The notes under the pieces were generated by a model. It had not been told where the DNA came from and ran no database searches. It was given only the letters and a program-made list of their open reading frames with translations. Both the position numbers and the translations under genes were made by a program. Source: Agromyces subbeticus DSM 16689 (GTDB lineage Bacteria > Actinomycetota > Actinomycetes > Actinomycetales > Microbacteriaceae). From it: 64,000 nucleotides of DNA. This document shows positions 56,843 to 64,000 of the stretch, one piece after another. The DNA is taken from NCBI RefSeq assembly GCF_000421565.1, contig NZ_ATXG01000010.1, positions 62,001 to 126,000 of the forward strand, given 5' to 3'. The stretch's first letter is position 1. Each line of letters starts with the position of its first letter.

Positions 56843-58357
56843 CTACCGTTCGACGGAGCCCTGTGCCGAGGGCAGTTCGACCTCGCTGACGCCCAGCTGC
56901 TGGCCGAGCCGCGATCGACGCCGCCCGTAGACGAGGTAGATCACCACTCCGATCGCGAGCCACACGAGGAAGCGCACCCACGTGAGCGTCGTCAGGTTGA
57001 ACATCAGCCAGAGGCAGAGCACGGCGGAGAGGATCGGCAGCACCGGCGACCACGGCACGCGGAACCCGCGCGGCAGGTCGGGGCGGGTGCGCCGCAGCAC
57101 GACGATGCCGAGGCTCACGAGCACGAACGCCGAGAGCGTGCCGATGTTGATCATCTCTTCGAGCAGGCCGACGTCGGTGAAGGCGGCGACGAGCGCCACG
57201 ACGAGGCCGCCGATGATCTGGATGCGGGCCGGGGTCTTCGTGCGCTCGGTCGTCTTCGAGAGCCAGCGCGGCAGGAGTCCGTCGCGGCTCAGGGCGAACA
57301 CGATGCGGGAGAGCCCGAGCAGCAGGATCATGATCACGGTCGTGAGTCCGGCGAGCGCTCCGAGCGAGATCACGGCCGAGGCCCAGTCCTGCCCGACGAG
57401 GCGGAATGCCGTGGCGAGCGACGGCGTCTCTTCGGCCGCGAGATCGCGGTACGAGACCATGCCGGTCATCACGATCGACACGAGCACGTAGAGCGCGGTG
57501 ACGATGCCGAGCCCCAGGAAGATGCCGCGCGGCAGCCGCTTCTGCGGCTCGCGCACCTCTTCGGCGCTCGTGGCGACGACATCGAACCCGATGAACGCGA
57601 AGAATACGAGCGCAGCGGCCGCGAGCATGCCGAACACGCCGTACTGCGCAGGCGCCGCCCCGGTCAGCCACGAGAAGAGCGACTGCGTCCAGGCATCGGA
57701 TGCGCCGCCCTCGGTCGGCACGTCTTCGGGGATGAACGGCACGTAGTTCGCGGCGCGCACGAAGAAGAAGCCGACCACGATCACGAACACCACGATCGCG
57801 ACCTTGATGATCGTGAACACGGCTCCGACACGGGCCGTGAGCTTCGTGCCGGCGACGAGCAGCGCCGTGAACACCGCAACGATGAGGAACGCCGGCCAGC
57901 TCACCTCGATGCCGGCGATCTCGAGCGTCGCCGGGAACGGCAGCCCGAACGCGAGCAGGGCCTCACCGAGGTAGACGCCCCAATATTTCGCGAGCACGGC
58001 GGCCGCCGTGAACATCTCGAGGATCAGGTCCCAGCCGATGATCCAGGCGAGCAGCTCGCCCATCGTCGCGTAGGTGAAGGTGTAGGCACTGCCGGCTACC
58101 GGCACCGTCGAGGCGAACTCGGCGTAGCACATGATCGCGAGCCCGCAGGTGACCGCCGCCAGCACGAACGAGATGATCACGCTCGGTCCGGCGAAGTTCG
58201 CCGCCGCCTGCGCGCCGACCGAGAAGATGCCGGCGCCCACCGCCACGGCGATGCCCATGAGCGCGAGATCCCACGTGCCGAGCGATCGTTTGAGGCTGCG
58301 CTCCTCGTCGTGGGAGTCGGCGATCGACGCCTCGACGGATTTCACTCGCAGATTCAT
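56843..58357 (-). CDS. APC-family amino acid permease
   Basis: A 504-residue transporter with 12 to 13 helices. The first half holds GIAVAVGAGIFSVGAQAAANFAGPSVIISF, the substrate-helix GxG motif of APC carriers, and the E-F-A-S-T-V-P-V-A-G-S-A-Y loop typical of cationic amino acid (CAT/YfnA-like) permeases. It probably imports a basic or neutral amino acid by proton symport; the exact substrate is unknown. AGGGGG lies 5 nt before the ATG. A C-terminal basic tail follows the last helix. Confidence 0.87.
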   Translation of the reverse strand: MNLRVKSVEASIADSHDEERSLKRSLGTWDLALMGIAVAVGAGIFSVGAQAAANFAGPSVIISFVLAAVTCGLAIMCYAEFASTVPVAGSAYTFTYATMGELLAWIIGWDLILEMFTAAAVLAKYWGVYLGEALLAFGLPFPATLEIAGIEVSWPAFLIVAVFTALLVAGTKLTARVGAVFTIIKVAIVVFVIVVGFFFVRAANYVPFIPEDVPTEGGASDAWTQSLFSWLTGAAPAQYGVFGMLAAAALVFFAFIGFDVVATSAEEVREPQKRLPRGIFLGLGIVTALYVLVSIVMTGMVSYRDLAAEETPSLATAFRLVGQDWASAVISLGALAGLTTVIMILLLGLSRIVFALSRDGLLPRWLSKTTERTKTPARIQIIGGLVVALVAAFTDVGLLEEMINIGTLSAFVLVSLGIVVLRRTRPDLPRGFRVPWSPVLPILSAVLCLWLMFNLTTLTWVRFLVWLAIGVVIYLVYGRRRSRLGQQLGVSEVELPSAQGSVER

Positions 58358-58367
58358 GTCTACCCCC

Positions 58368-58405
58368 TGAGGTCGGCGCCGACCACGCGGCGTCGCGTGA
58401 CCTCA
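58368..58405 (-). terminator. Inverted repeat between lpdA and the permease
   Basis: An outer 7-bp stem (TGAGGTC / GACCTCA) encloses a perfect GGTCGGC/GCCGACC palindrome and overlaps the lpdA stop. It may end the lpdA transcript before the permease gene on the same strand. Confidence 0.4.
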
Positions 58406-59833
58406 GCGTACGATGTGCATCGCCCGCGCCGCATCCGTCAGGGAGCCACTCAGTGAGGGATAGACCGGGAACGCCTCGGCGAACTGGTCGACCGTGAGCC
58501 GGTGCTCGACGGCGAGCGTCATGGGGAAGACGAGCTCGGATGCCTTGGGGGCGACGATGACGCCGCCGATGATCGCGCCCGAGCCGCTCGAGGCGAAGAG
58601 CTTCACGAAGCCGTCGCGGATGCCCATCATCTTGGCGCGCGGGTTCGAGGCGAGCGGCAGCTTGTAGACGACGCCGGGCACGACCCCCTCTTCGATCTCC
58701 TTCTCGGTCCAGCCGACCGTGGCGATCTCGGGCTGGGTGAAGATGTTGGAGGTGATGTTGCGCAGCTCGGGCGGGTTCACGATGTCGCCCATGGCATGGA
58801 ACACCGCGGTGCGCCCCTGCATCGAGGCCACCGAGGCGAGCGGCAGGAACGTGGTGCAGTCGCCCGCCGCGTAGATGTTCGGCATCGAGGTGCGGGCGAC
58901 CCGGTTGACCCGGATGTGGCCGCTCTCGGCGAGCTGCACGCCCGCGGCCTCGAGTCCGATGTCGGCCGTGTTCGGCACCGAGCCGACCGCCATCAGGCAG
59001 TGGCTGCCGCGCACCTCGCGCCCGTCGGTGAGGGTCGCCACCACGCTGTCGCCGTCGCGCACGACGGACTCGGCGCGCGACTTGTTCATGACCTTCATGC
59101 CGTTGCGCTTGAAGACCTTCTCGATGACGGTGGCGGCATCGGCGTCTTCGCCGGGCAGCACCTGGTCGCGGCTCGAGATGAGCGTGACCTTCGCACCGAG
59201 CGCCCGGTACGCGGAGGCGAACTCGGCACCGGTGACTCCGGATCCGACGACGATGAGGTGCTCGGGCACCTGCTGCAGGTGGTAGAGCTGGGTCCAGGTG
59301 AGGATGCGCTCACCGTCGGGCACCGCCGTCGGCAGCACGCGGGGCGACGCGCCGACCGAGATCACGAGCGTGTCGGCCTCGATGCGGTCGAAGTCGGTGC
59401 CGCCCTTCGCGGTCGCGACGATGACCGCGTTCGCCCCGTCGAGGCGCCCCTCGCCCTGCACGAGGTGCACGCCGGCCTCGATGAGGTTGCCCCGCATGTC
59501 TTCGGACTGCTGGGCCGCCAGGCCGAGCAGCCGCTTGTTGACGGCGGCGAGGTTGATGGCGACCTCGGGCTTCACGGCCTTGTCGGCCGAACCCTTGGCG
59601 AAGAACTGCACGCCGAGGTCGGCGGCCTCCTTCACGGCGTTGGAGGCCTCTGCCGTGGCGATGAGCGACTTCGACGGCACCACGTCGGTGAGCACGGCCG
59701 AGCCGCCCACACCCGCTCGCTCGATGAGGGTGACCTCCGCCCCGAGCTGGGCGCCCGCGAGGGCCGCCTCGTATCCACCGGGTCCTCCTCCGAGGACGGC
59801 AATGCGTTGGGTGCGCTCGAACTCGTAGGCCAT
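58403..59833 (-). CDS. lpdA: NAD(P)H-quinone dehydrogenase, LpdA-like flavoprotein
   Basis: A 476-residue flavoprotein of the disulfide-reductase family: FAD motif IAVLGGGPGGYEAALAGAQLG near the start, NAD motif VVGSGVTGAEFASAYRALG, and a C-terminal dimerisation domain. The active-site region reads GVGGSAVLTDVVPSKSLI, so the two redox cysteines of lipoamide dehydrogenase are missing. This is the state of M. tuberculosis LpdA (Rv3303c), a quinone reductase, not a pyruvate dehydrogenase component. ATG 59833 follows CAGAAT by 6 nt; a GTG at 59839 is less likely. Confidence 0.9.
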   Translation of the reverse strand: MAYEFERTQRIAVLGGGPGGYEAALAGAQLGAEVTLIERAGVGGSAVLTDVVPSKSLIATAEASNAVKEAADLGVQFFAKGSADKAVKPEVAINLAAVNKRLLGLAAQQSEDMRGNLIEAGVHLVQGEGRLDGANAVIVATAKGGTDFDRIEADTLVISVGASPRVLPTAVPDGERILTWTQLYHLQQVPEHLIVVGSGVTGAEFASAYRALGAKVTLISSRDQVLPGEDADAATVIEKVFKRNGMKVMNKSRAESVVRDGDSVVATLTDGREVRGSHCLMAVGSVPNTADIGLEAAGVQLAESGHIRVNRVARTSMPNIYAAGDCTTFLPLASVASMQGRTAVFHAMGDIVNPPELRNITSNIFTQPEIATVGWTEKEIEEGVVPGVVYKLPLASNPRAKMMGIRDGFVKLFASSGSGAIIGGVIVAPKASELVFPMTLAVEHRLTVDQFAEAFPVYPSLSGSLTDAARAMHIVR

Positions 59834-59839
59834 GCTCAC

Positions 59840-59845
59840 ATTCTG
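59840..59845 (-). promoter_or_regulatory. -10 hexamer CAGAAT for lpdA, leaderless-type
   Basis: CAGAAT with 6 nt to ATG 59833. Confidence 0.4.
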
Positions 59846-59905
59846 TCAGTTTCGGGCGCCGGGCCAGCAAACGAGCAGGAACGCGCCGCGGCATCCGCTG
59901 CTCAT

Positions 59906-59911
59906 TAGAGT
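59906..59911 (+). promoter_or_regulatory. -10 hexamer TAGAGT for the phosphorylase gene, leaderless-type
   Basis: TAGAGT with 6 nt to ATG 59918. Confidence 0.5.
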
Positions 59912-59917
59912 GGTGTG

Positions 59918-60745
59918 ATGCACGCAGTGAACCCGCTCGACGACCCGACCGCAGACCCGTTCGCCATCGCCGCCCTTGCGGCGCAGCGCATCGCAGAGCT
60001 CACCGGTGTCGAGCGCCACGACATCGCGCTCACCCTCGGCAGCGGCTGGGGCCGCGCCGCCGAGCTCATCGGCGAGACGACGCACACGCTCGCCGCGACC
60101 GAGGTTCCCGGCTTCTCGAAGCCCGCCCTCGAGGGTCACGTCGGCACGTTGCGCTCGGTGCTGCTGCCGAACGGCAAGCGCGCCCTCGTGATCGGTGCCC
60201 GCACCCACTACTACGAAGACCACGGCGTGCGACGCGTCGTGCACTCGGTGCGCACTGCGGCGGCTACCGGCGCCACGACGATGATCCTGACCAACGGCGC
60301 CGGCGGCATCAAAGAGCACTGGACGCCCGGCACCCCCGTGCTGATCAGCGACCACATCAACCTCACGGCCGACTCGCCGCTCGAGGGAGCGACGTTCGTC
60401 GACCTCACCGACCTCTACTCGAAGCGGCTGCGCGACCTCGCGCACTCGGTCGCGCCCGGGCTCGACGAGGGCGTCTACTGCCAGTTCCGCGGTCCGCACT
60501 ACGAGACGCCGGCCGAGGTGCAGATGGCGAAGATCATCGGCGGTCACATCGTGGGCATGTCGACCGCTCTCGAGGCCATCGCGGCCCGTCAGGCCGGCAT
60601 GGAGGTGCTCGGCATGTCGCTCATCACGAACCTCGCGGCGGGCATCCAGCAGTCGCCGCTCAGCCACGAAGAGGTCATCGAGGCCGGGCGCGCCGCCGAA
60701 CCGGTGATCTCGAGCCTCCTCGCCAAGATCGTCGCAGAGCTCTAA
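59918..60745 (+). CDS. Purine nucleoside phosphorylase, trimeric type
   Basis: Cleaves purine nucleosides with phosphate to base and ribose-1-phosphate. The 275-residue protein has IALTLGSGWGRAAEL (phosphate Ser), VIGARTHYYEDHG, MILTNGAGGI, the base-site FRGPHYETPAEVQMAK and MSTALEAIAARQAGMEVLGMSLITNLAAGI, the trimeric PNP signature with Asn near the end. Salvage partners (adenosine deaminase, sugar mutase) are close by. The mutase gene follows after 10 bp. ATG 59918 is preferred to GTG 59915 by the -10 spacing. Confidence 0.93.
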   Translation: MHAVNPLDDPTADPFAIAALAAQRIAELTGVERHDIALTLGSGWGRAAELIGETTHTLAATEVPGFSKPALEGHVGTLRSVLLPNGKRALVIGARTHYYEDHGVRRVVHSVRTAAATGATTMILTNGAGGIKEHWTPGTPVLISDHINLTADSPLEGATFVDLTDLYSKRLRDLAHSVAPGLDEGVYCQFRGPHYETPAEVQMAKIIGGHIVGMSTALEAIAARQAGMEVLGMSLITNLAAGIQQSPLSHEEVIEAGRAAEPVISSLLAKIVAEL

Positions 60746-60755
60746 GGGGCAGCGG

Positions 60756-62456
60756 ATGTCGCAGAACGCCGACCAGCACCGCATCGACCTCGCCGAGGCG
60801 TGGCTGGCGCAAGACCCCGACCCCGAGACACGAGCCGAACTCACGGCGATCGTCGACCGGGTGCGCGGCGGTGACGCCGCGGCATCCGCCGATCTCGCCG
60901 ACCGTTTCGACGACCGACTCGCCTTCGGCACCGCCGGGCTCCGCGGCGAGATCGCGGCCGGCCCGAACCGTATGAACCGGGTGCTCGTGTCTCAGGCCGC
61001 GGCAGGCCTCGCGGCGTACCTCATCGAGCATGCCGTGGTCGGGCAGACGCCGTCGATCGTGGTCGGCTACGACGGTCGCAAGAACTCGGCCGTGTTCGCA
61101 CGCGACACCGCGGAGATCATGGCCGGAGCCGGCGTGCGTGCGATTCTGCTGCCCCGCCTGCTGCCGACCCCCGTGCTCGCCTTCGCGGTGCGCCACCTCG
61201 AGGTCTCGGCGGGAGTCATGGTGACGGCCTCGCACAACCCGCCGAACGACAACGGCTACAAGGTCTACCTGGGCGGAGACGACCGCGGGTCGCAGATCGT
61301 GCCGCCCGCCGACGCCGAGATCGCCGCGCGCATCCTCGAGGCCGCTGCAACCGCCAATGTGCTCGAGCTGCCGCGCGGTGTCGTCGAGACGGTCGCCGAG
61401 TCGGTGGTCGACGAGTATGTGCGCCAGACGGCCGCGGTCGCGTCCGCGCCGATGGCGCAGCCGCTCACGGTGTACACCGCCATGCACGGTGTCGGCTGGC
61501 AGACCATGTCGAGCGTGCTGGCCGCGGCCGGCTTCGATGCGCCGACCCTCGTCGCGGCCCAGATCGAGCCCGACCCGGCGTTTCCGACCGTCTCGTTCCC
61601 GAACCCCGAAGAGCCCGGCGCGATGGATCTCTCGTTCGCCACGGCGCGTGAGGTCGGCGCCGAGCTGATCATCGCCAACGACCCCGATGCCGACCGGCTC
61701 GCGGTCGCGATCCCCGATGATGCCGCCGAGGCCGGCTACCGCCGCCTCTCGGGCAACGAGGTCGGGCTGCTGCTCGGCTGGCAGGCCGCCGAGCGCGCCG
61801 CCGCCGTCTCGGGCGACGGGGGCTCCGACGGCGTGCTCGCCTGCTCGATCGTCTCCTCCCCCGGGCTCGAGGCGATCGCCCGCGCCTACGACCTCGACTT
61901 CGAGGCGACGCTCACCGGCTTCAAGTGGATCTCGCGCCCGCCGGGCCTCGTCTTCGGCTTCGAAGAGGCGCTCGGATACCTCGTGAACCCCGGCACCGTG
62001 CGAGATAAAGACGGCATCTCGGCCGGTGTGGCGTTCCTCTCGCTCGCGGCGGGGCTGAAGGCCGAGGGCCGCACGGTCGCCGACCACCTCGACGCCTTCG
62101 TCGAGCGGTTCGGATGCCACGACTCCGCCCAGATCTCGATCCGGGTGACGGAGCTCAGCCGCATCGGCGAGATCATGGCCAGGCTTCGGGCCGAGCCGCC
62201 GGCGGTCGTCGGAGGCATCCGCGTGGAACGCATCGAAGACCTCGCCGAGGGCTACGGGCAACTGCCGCCCTCCGATGTGCTGCGCATCATGCTCGACGGC
62301 GGCGCACGTGTCATGGTGCGCCCGAGCGGCACCGAGCCGAAGCTCAAGGTCTACATCGACGCGGTCGCAGAGACCGGCACGGTCGCCGAGCGTCGCGCCG
62401 CGGCATCCGCTGCCGTCGCCGCACTCGAGGCCGGCATGCGCGAGCTCGTCGCCTGA
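60756..62456 (+). CDS. pmmB: Phosphohexomutase/phosphopentomutase-type enzyme (PmmB)
   Basis: A 566-residue alpha-D-phosphohexomutase. The phosphoserine loop is VMVTASHNPPNDNGYKVYLG, the metal loop is NDPDADRLAVA, and RPSGTEPKLKVYIDAV is the phosphate-binding loop of domain 4. FGTAGLRGEIAAGPNRMN opens domain 1. In mycobacteria the homologue (PmmB, Rv3308) sits beside deoD; the likely reaction is ribose-1-phosphate/ribose-5-phosphate or hexose-phosphate isomerisation, linking nucleoside salvage to central metabolism. Probably co-transcribed with the phosphorylase gene. Confidence 0.9.
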   Translation: MSQNADQHRIDLAEAWLAQDPDPETRAELTAIVDRVRGGDAAASADLADRFDDRLAFGTAGLRGEIAAGPNRMNRVLVSQAAAGLAAYLIEHAVVGQTPSIVVGYDGRKNSAVFARDTAEIMAGAGVRAILLPRLLPTPVLAFAVRHLEVSAGVMVTASHNPPNDNGYKVYLGGDDRGSQIVPPADAEIAARILEAAATANVLELPRGVVETVAESVVDEYVRQTAAVASAPMAQPLTVYTAMHGVGWQTMSSVLAAAGFDAPTLVAAQIEPDPAFPTVSFPNPEEPGAMDLSFATAREVGAELIIANDPDADRLAVAIPDDAAEAGYRRLSGNEVGLLLGWQAAERAAAVSGDGGSDGVLACSIVSSPGLEAIARAYDLDFEATLTGFKWISRPPGLVFGFEEALGYLVNPGTVRDKDGISAGVAFLSLAAGLKAEGRTVADHLDAFVERFGCHDSAQISIRVTELSRIGEIMARLRAEPPAVVGGIRVERIEDLAEGYGQLPPSDVLRIMLDGGARVMVRPSGTEPKLKVYIDAVAETGTVAERRAAASAAVAALEAGMRELVA

Positions 62457-62466
62457 GCGCTGCGGC

Positions 62467-62751
62467 TCAGCCGAGCGAGGTCTCGAGCTTCGCGCCGATC
62501 TCTTCGACGTCGAAGTAGTTCGACACCTCGATGATCTCGGCGAAGCTGCGACCGATCGCGGCACGCACGGCACCGGCCAGCTCGGTCGACGTGAGGATCA
62601 CCTGTGCGTCGGCTGCCGCGACGGCGATGCTCGCCAGATCGCTCGCATCGACATCAGCTGAGAGGCCGAGGCGATCGAGTGCGCGTTCGGCGTTGACCTT
62701 CAGGATCGCGGAGGTGCCGATGCCGACACCGCAGACGGCCACGATCTTCAT
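62467..62751 (-). CDS. PTS IIB component, ascorbate/lactose type
   Basis: A 94-residue protein with the phosphorylated Cys7 in the P-loop-like VCGVGIGTSAILK, the mark of UlaB/SgaB-type IIB proteins. It would take phosphate from the IIA protein encoded just upstream and pass it to a substrate bound by a membrane IIC, which is not in this window. It overlaps the IIA gene by ATGA. The small size and lack of fused domains fit ascorbate-family IIB. Confidence 0.85.
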   Translation of the reverse strand: MKIVAVCGVGIGTSAILKVNAERALDRLGLSADVDASDLASIAVAAADAQVILTSTELAGAVRAAIGRSFAEIIEVSNYFDVEEIGAKLETSLG

Positions 62752-63206
62752 GCGCCGGCCGCCCGGTCGAAGCCGAGGAGCGCACGAACCTCGTCGGCTG
62801 ACTCGGCGTTCGCGATGCGACCGACGATGCCGCTGTCGTTGAAGGCGTTCGCGAGCCTTGCGACGGATGCCACGTGCTCTTCGGCGTTCGAGACCGCGAG
62901 TCCGACGACGACGTGCACCGGGTCGTTGTGGGGGTGCCCGAACGGCACGGGCTCGTCGAGCGTGACCACGGAGAGACCCTCGTGCAGCACATCAGGGCCG
63001 GGTCGGGCATGCGCGAGTGCGAGGCCCGGAGCGATCACGACGTACGCCCCGAACTCCTCGATCACGGCGATCATGCGATCGGCGTACTCGGAACGCGTCG
63101 AGCCCGACCGCACGAGCGCGCGGCCCGCCTCGCGCACCGCGGCGCGCCAGTCGTCGACGTGGGCTCGGAGCACGATCGCATCGTCGAGGAGCGGCGGGAG
63201 GGTCAT
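62748..63206 (-). CDS. PTS IIA component, mannitol/fructose/ascorbate type
   Basis: A 152-residue protein with the phosphorylatable His in the block GLALAHARPGPDVLHEGLSVV (the IIA-Fru/Mtl/Ula motif) and the following FGHPHNDPVHVVVGLAVSN. It accepts phosphate from HPr and passes it to IIB. It lies directly upstream of the IIB gene with a 4-bp overlap. No IIC is visible, so the transporter must be encoded elsewhere or the pair is regulatory. Confidence 0.88.
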   Translation of the reverse strand: MTLPPLLDDAIVLRAHVDDWRAAVREAGRALVRSGSTRSEYADRMIAVIEEFGAYVVIAPGLALAHARPGPDVLHEGLSVVTLDEPVPFGHPHNDPVHVVVGLAVSNAEEHVASVARLANAFNDSGIVGRIANAESADEVRALLGFDRAAGA

Positions 63207-63263
63207 GTGAATCCGTTCAGGGTGCTGCAGGCGGGTGCGCGATGCTCGGCGGCATCCGTCGCA

Positions 63264-64000
63264 TCAGGCGTCGTCGAAGCCGTCTTGGATCTGCTCGACG
63301 AGTTCTTCACGGTCGTCGAGGGGCAGGAATGCAGCGGCCGCCGCGTTGAGCTGGAAGGTCTCGAGGTCGTCGAGGTCGTATCCGAATGCGTCGCTCAGGA
63401 GCGCGAGCTCGCGAGTGAGCGTGGTGCCCGACTGGAGCCGGTTGTCGGTGTTGACCGTGACCCGGAAGCCGAGCTGGTAGAGCAGGTCGAAGGGGTGGTC
63501 GACGAGTTCGTCGCCCCATGCCGCGATGGCACCGGTCTGCAGGTTCGACGACGGGCTCGTCTCGAGGGCGATCTCGCGGTCGCGCACCCACTGGGCGATC
63601 GGGCCGAGCGACACGTAGGTGTTCTCGTCGTCTTGACGCTCGATGAGCAGGTCTTCGGCGATGCGCACGCCGTGGCCGAGACGCAGCGCCCGACCGTCGA
63701 AGAGCGCGCTGCGAATCGACTCGAGCCCGTCGGCCTCACCGGCGTGCACGGTGACCGGCAGGTACTGGCTCGCGAGGTAGTCGAACGCGGTGCGGTGGCG
63801 GCTCGGCAGGAAGCCGGCCTCTGCGCCCGCGATGTCGAAGCCGACGACGCCGCGGTCGCGGTGGCGCACCGCGAGCTCCGCGATCTCGAGCGCACGGTCG
63901 GCGTGCCGCATGGCCGTGACGAGCTGGCCGGCGCGGATGCCATGCCCCTGTGCGCTCGCATCGTCGATGCCCTGCTCGATGCCCGCCTGCACCGCCTCGA
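63264..64000 (-). CDS. add: Adenosine deaminase, 3' part (5' end outside window)
   Basis: The reading frame enters from the right edge, so the N-terminal third of the protein is missing. The visible 245 residues have GVVGFDIAGAEAGF, the zinc/catalytic VHAGEAD, the LGHGVRI zinc His, ETSPSSNLQTG and VNTDNRLQSGTTLTREL, the adenosine deaminase metal and substrate blocks. It converts adenosine or deoxyadenosine to inosine forms, feeding the phosphorylase at 59918. A GTG at 63992 encodes an internal residue and is not the start. Confidence 0.92.
   Translation of the reverse strand, partial: EAVQAGIEQGIDDASAQGHGIRAGQLVTAMRHADRALEIAELAVRHRDRGVVGFDIAGAEAGFLPSRHRTAFDYLASQYLPVTVHAGEADGLESIRSALFDGRALRLGHGVRIAEDLLIERQDDENTYVSLGPIAQWVRDREIALETSPSSNLQTGAIAAWGDELVDHPFDLLYQLGFRVTVNTDNRLQSGTTLTRELALLSDAFGYDLDDLETFQLNAAAAAFLPLDDREELVEQIQDGFDDA

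Overview
The window is 64 kb of high-GC DNA with dense, often overlapping genes, many GTG starts, and actinobacterial families throughout. The biotin/acyl-CoA carboxylase, purE/purK and deoD/pmmB/add neighbourhoods follow the gene order I remember from Mycobacterium tuberculosis (about Rv3266c to Rv3313c). There is no arabinan or mycolate machinery. Rhamnose plus galactofuranose genes and the protein families point to a Microbacteriaceae member (Agromyces/Microbacterium-like); genus is inference.

Positions 1 to about 41.4 kb are one large cell-surface polysaccharide region. It starts with the tail of a Wzx-type flippase and a galactofuranose set (GlfT2-like transferase, Glf mutase, a YfhO-like membrane protein). 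Next come a polyprenyl-phosphate glycosyltransferase with an epimerase, and the dTDP-rhamnose genes as two divergent pairs (rmlC-rmlA and rmlB-rmlD). A second Wzx flippase and four paralogous GT-B-like proteins surround a UDP-HexNAc 2-epimerase, a 6-dehydrogenase and two GT4 enzymes. Further on lie an acyltransferase, a tandem pair of GT2-like paralogues, and a PglK-like ABC flippase. A WlbA/WlbC/WlbB-type (WbpB/WbpE/WbpD) set for 3-acetamido uronic acids follows. The region ends with a GT2 + DUF2304 pair, a DUF6541-type membrane protein, galE, a secreted FG-GAP repeat protein, two GT2 enzymes and a GT4 enzyme. The picture is an envelope glycan containing rhamnose, galactofuranose and probably a (di)acetamido-uronic acid. 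Genes for chain priming and an unmistakable Wzy polymerase were not seen.

From 41.4 kb to the end lies conserved housekeeping DNA. It holds an LCP ligase candidate, purE and purK, GtrA, a DarT-like ADP-ribosyltransferase without a visible antitoxin, a PH-domain protein, birA, the carboxyltransferase beta and epsilon subunits, a NarL-type two-component system with an extra membrane partner, an m5U-type RNA methyltransferase, maf, the biotinylated acyl-CoA carboxylase alpha subunit, an APC permease, LpdA-like quinone reductase, purine nucleoside phosphorylase, phosphomannomutase B, ascorbate-type PTS IIB and IIA, and the 3' part of adenosine deaminase. The BirA, AccD, epsilon and AccA-type products would work together: BirA biotinylates the alpha subunit, which pairs with the beta and epsilon subunits to make carboxylated acyl-CoAs.

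A recurrent regulatory feature is a TANNNT-type -10 hexamer 6-8 nt upstream of the start codon. It occurs at about 19 starts and implies widespread leaderless transcription. It was used here to choose several starts. No tRNA, rRNA, CRISPR or insertion sequence was found. The only stretch over 300 bp without a conventional gene is 49,640-49,974. It holds a hairpin-enclosed 31-codon ORF and a strong terminator.
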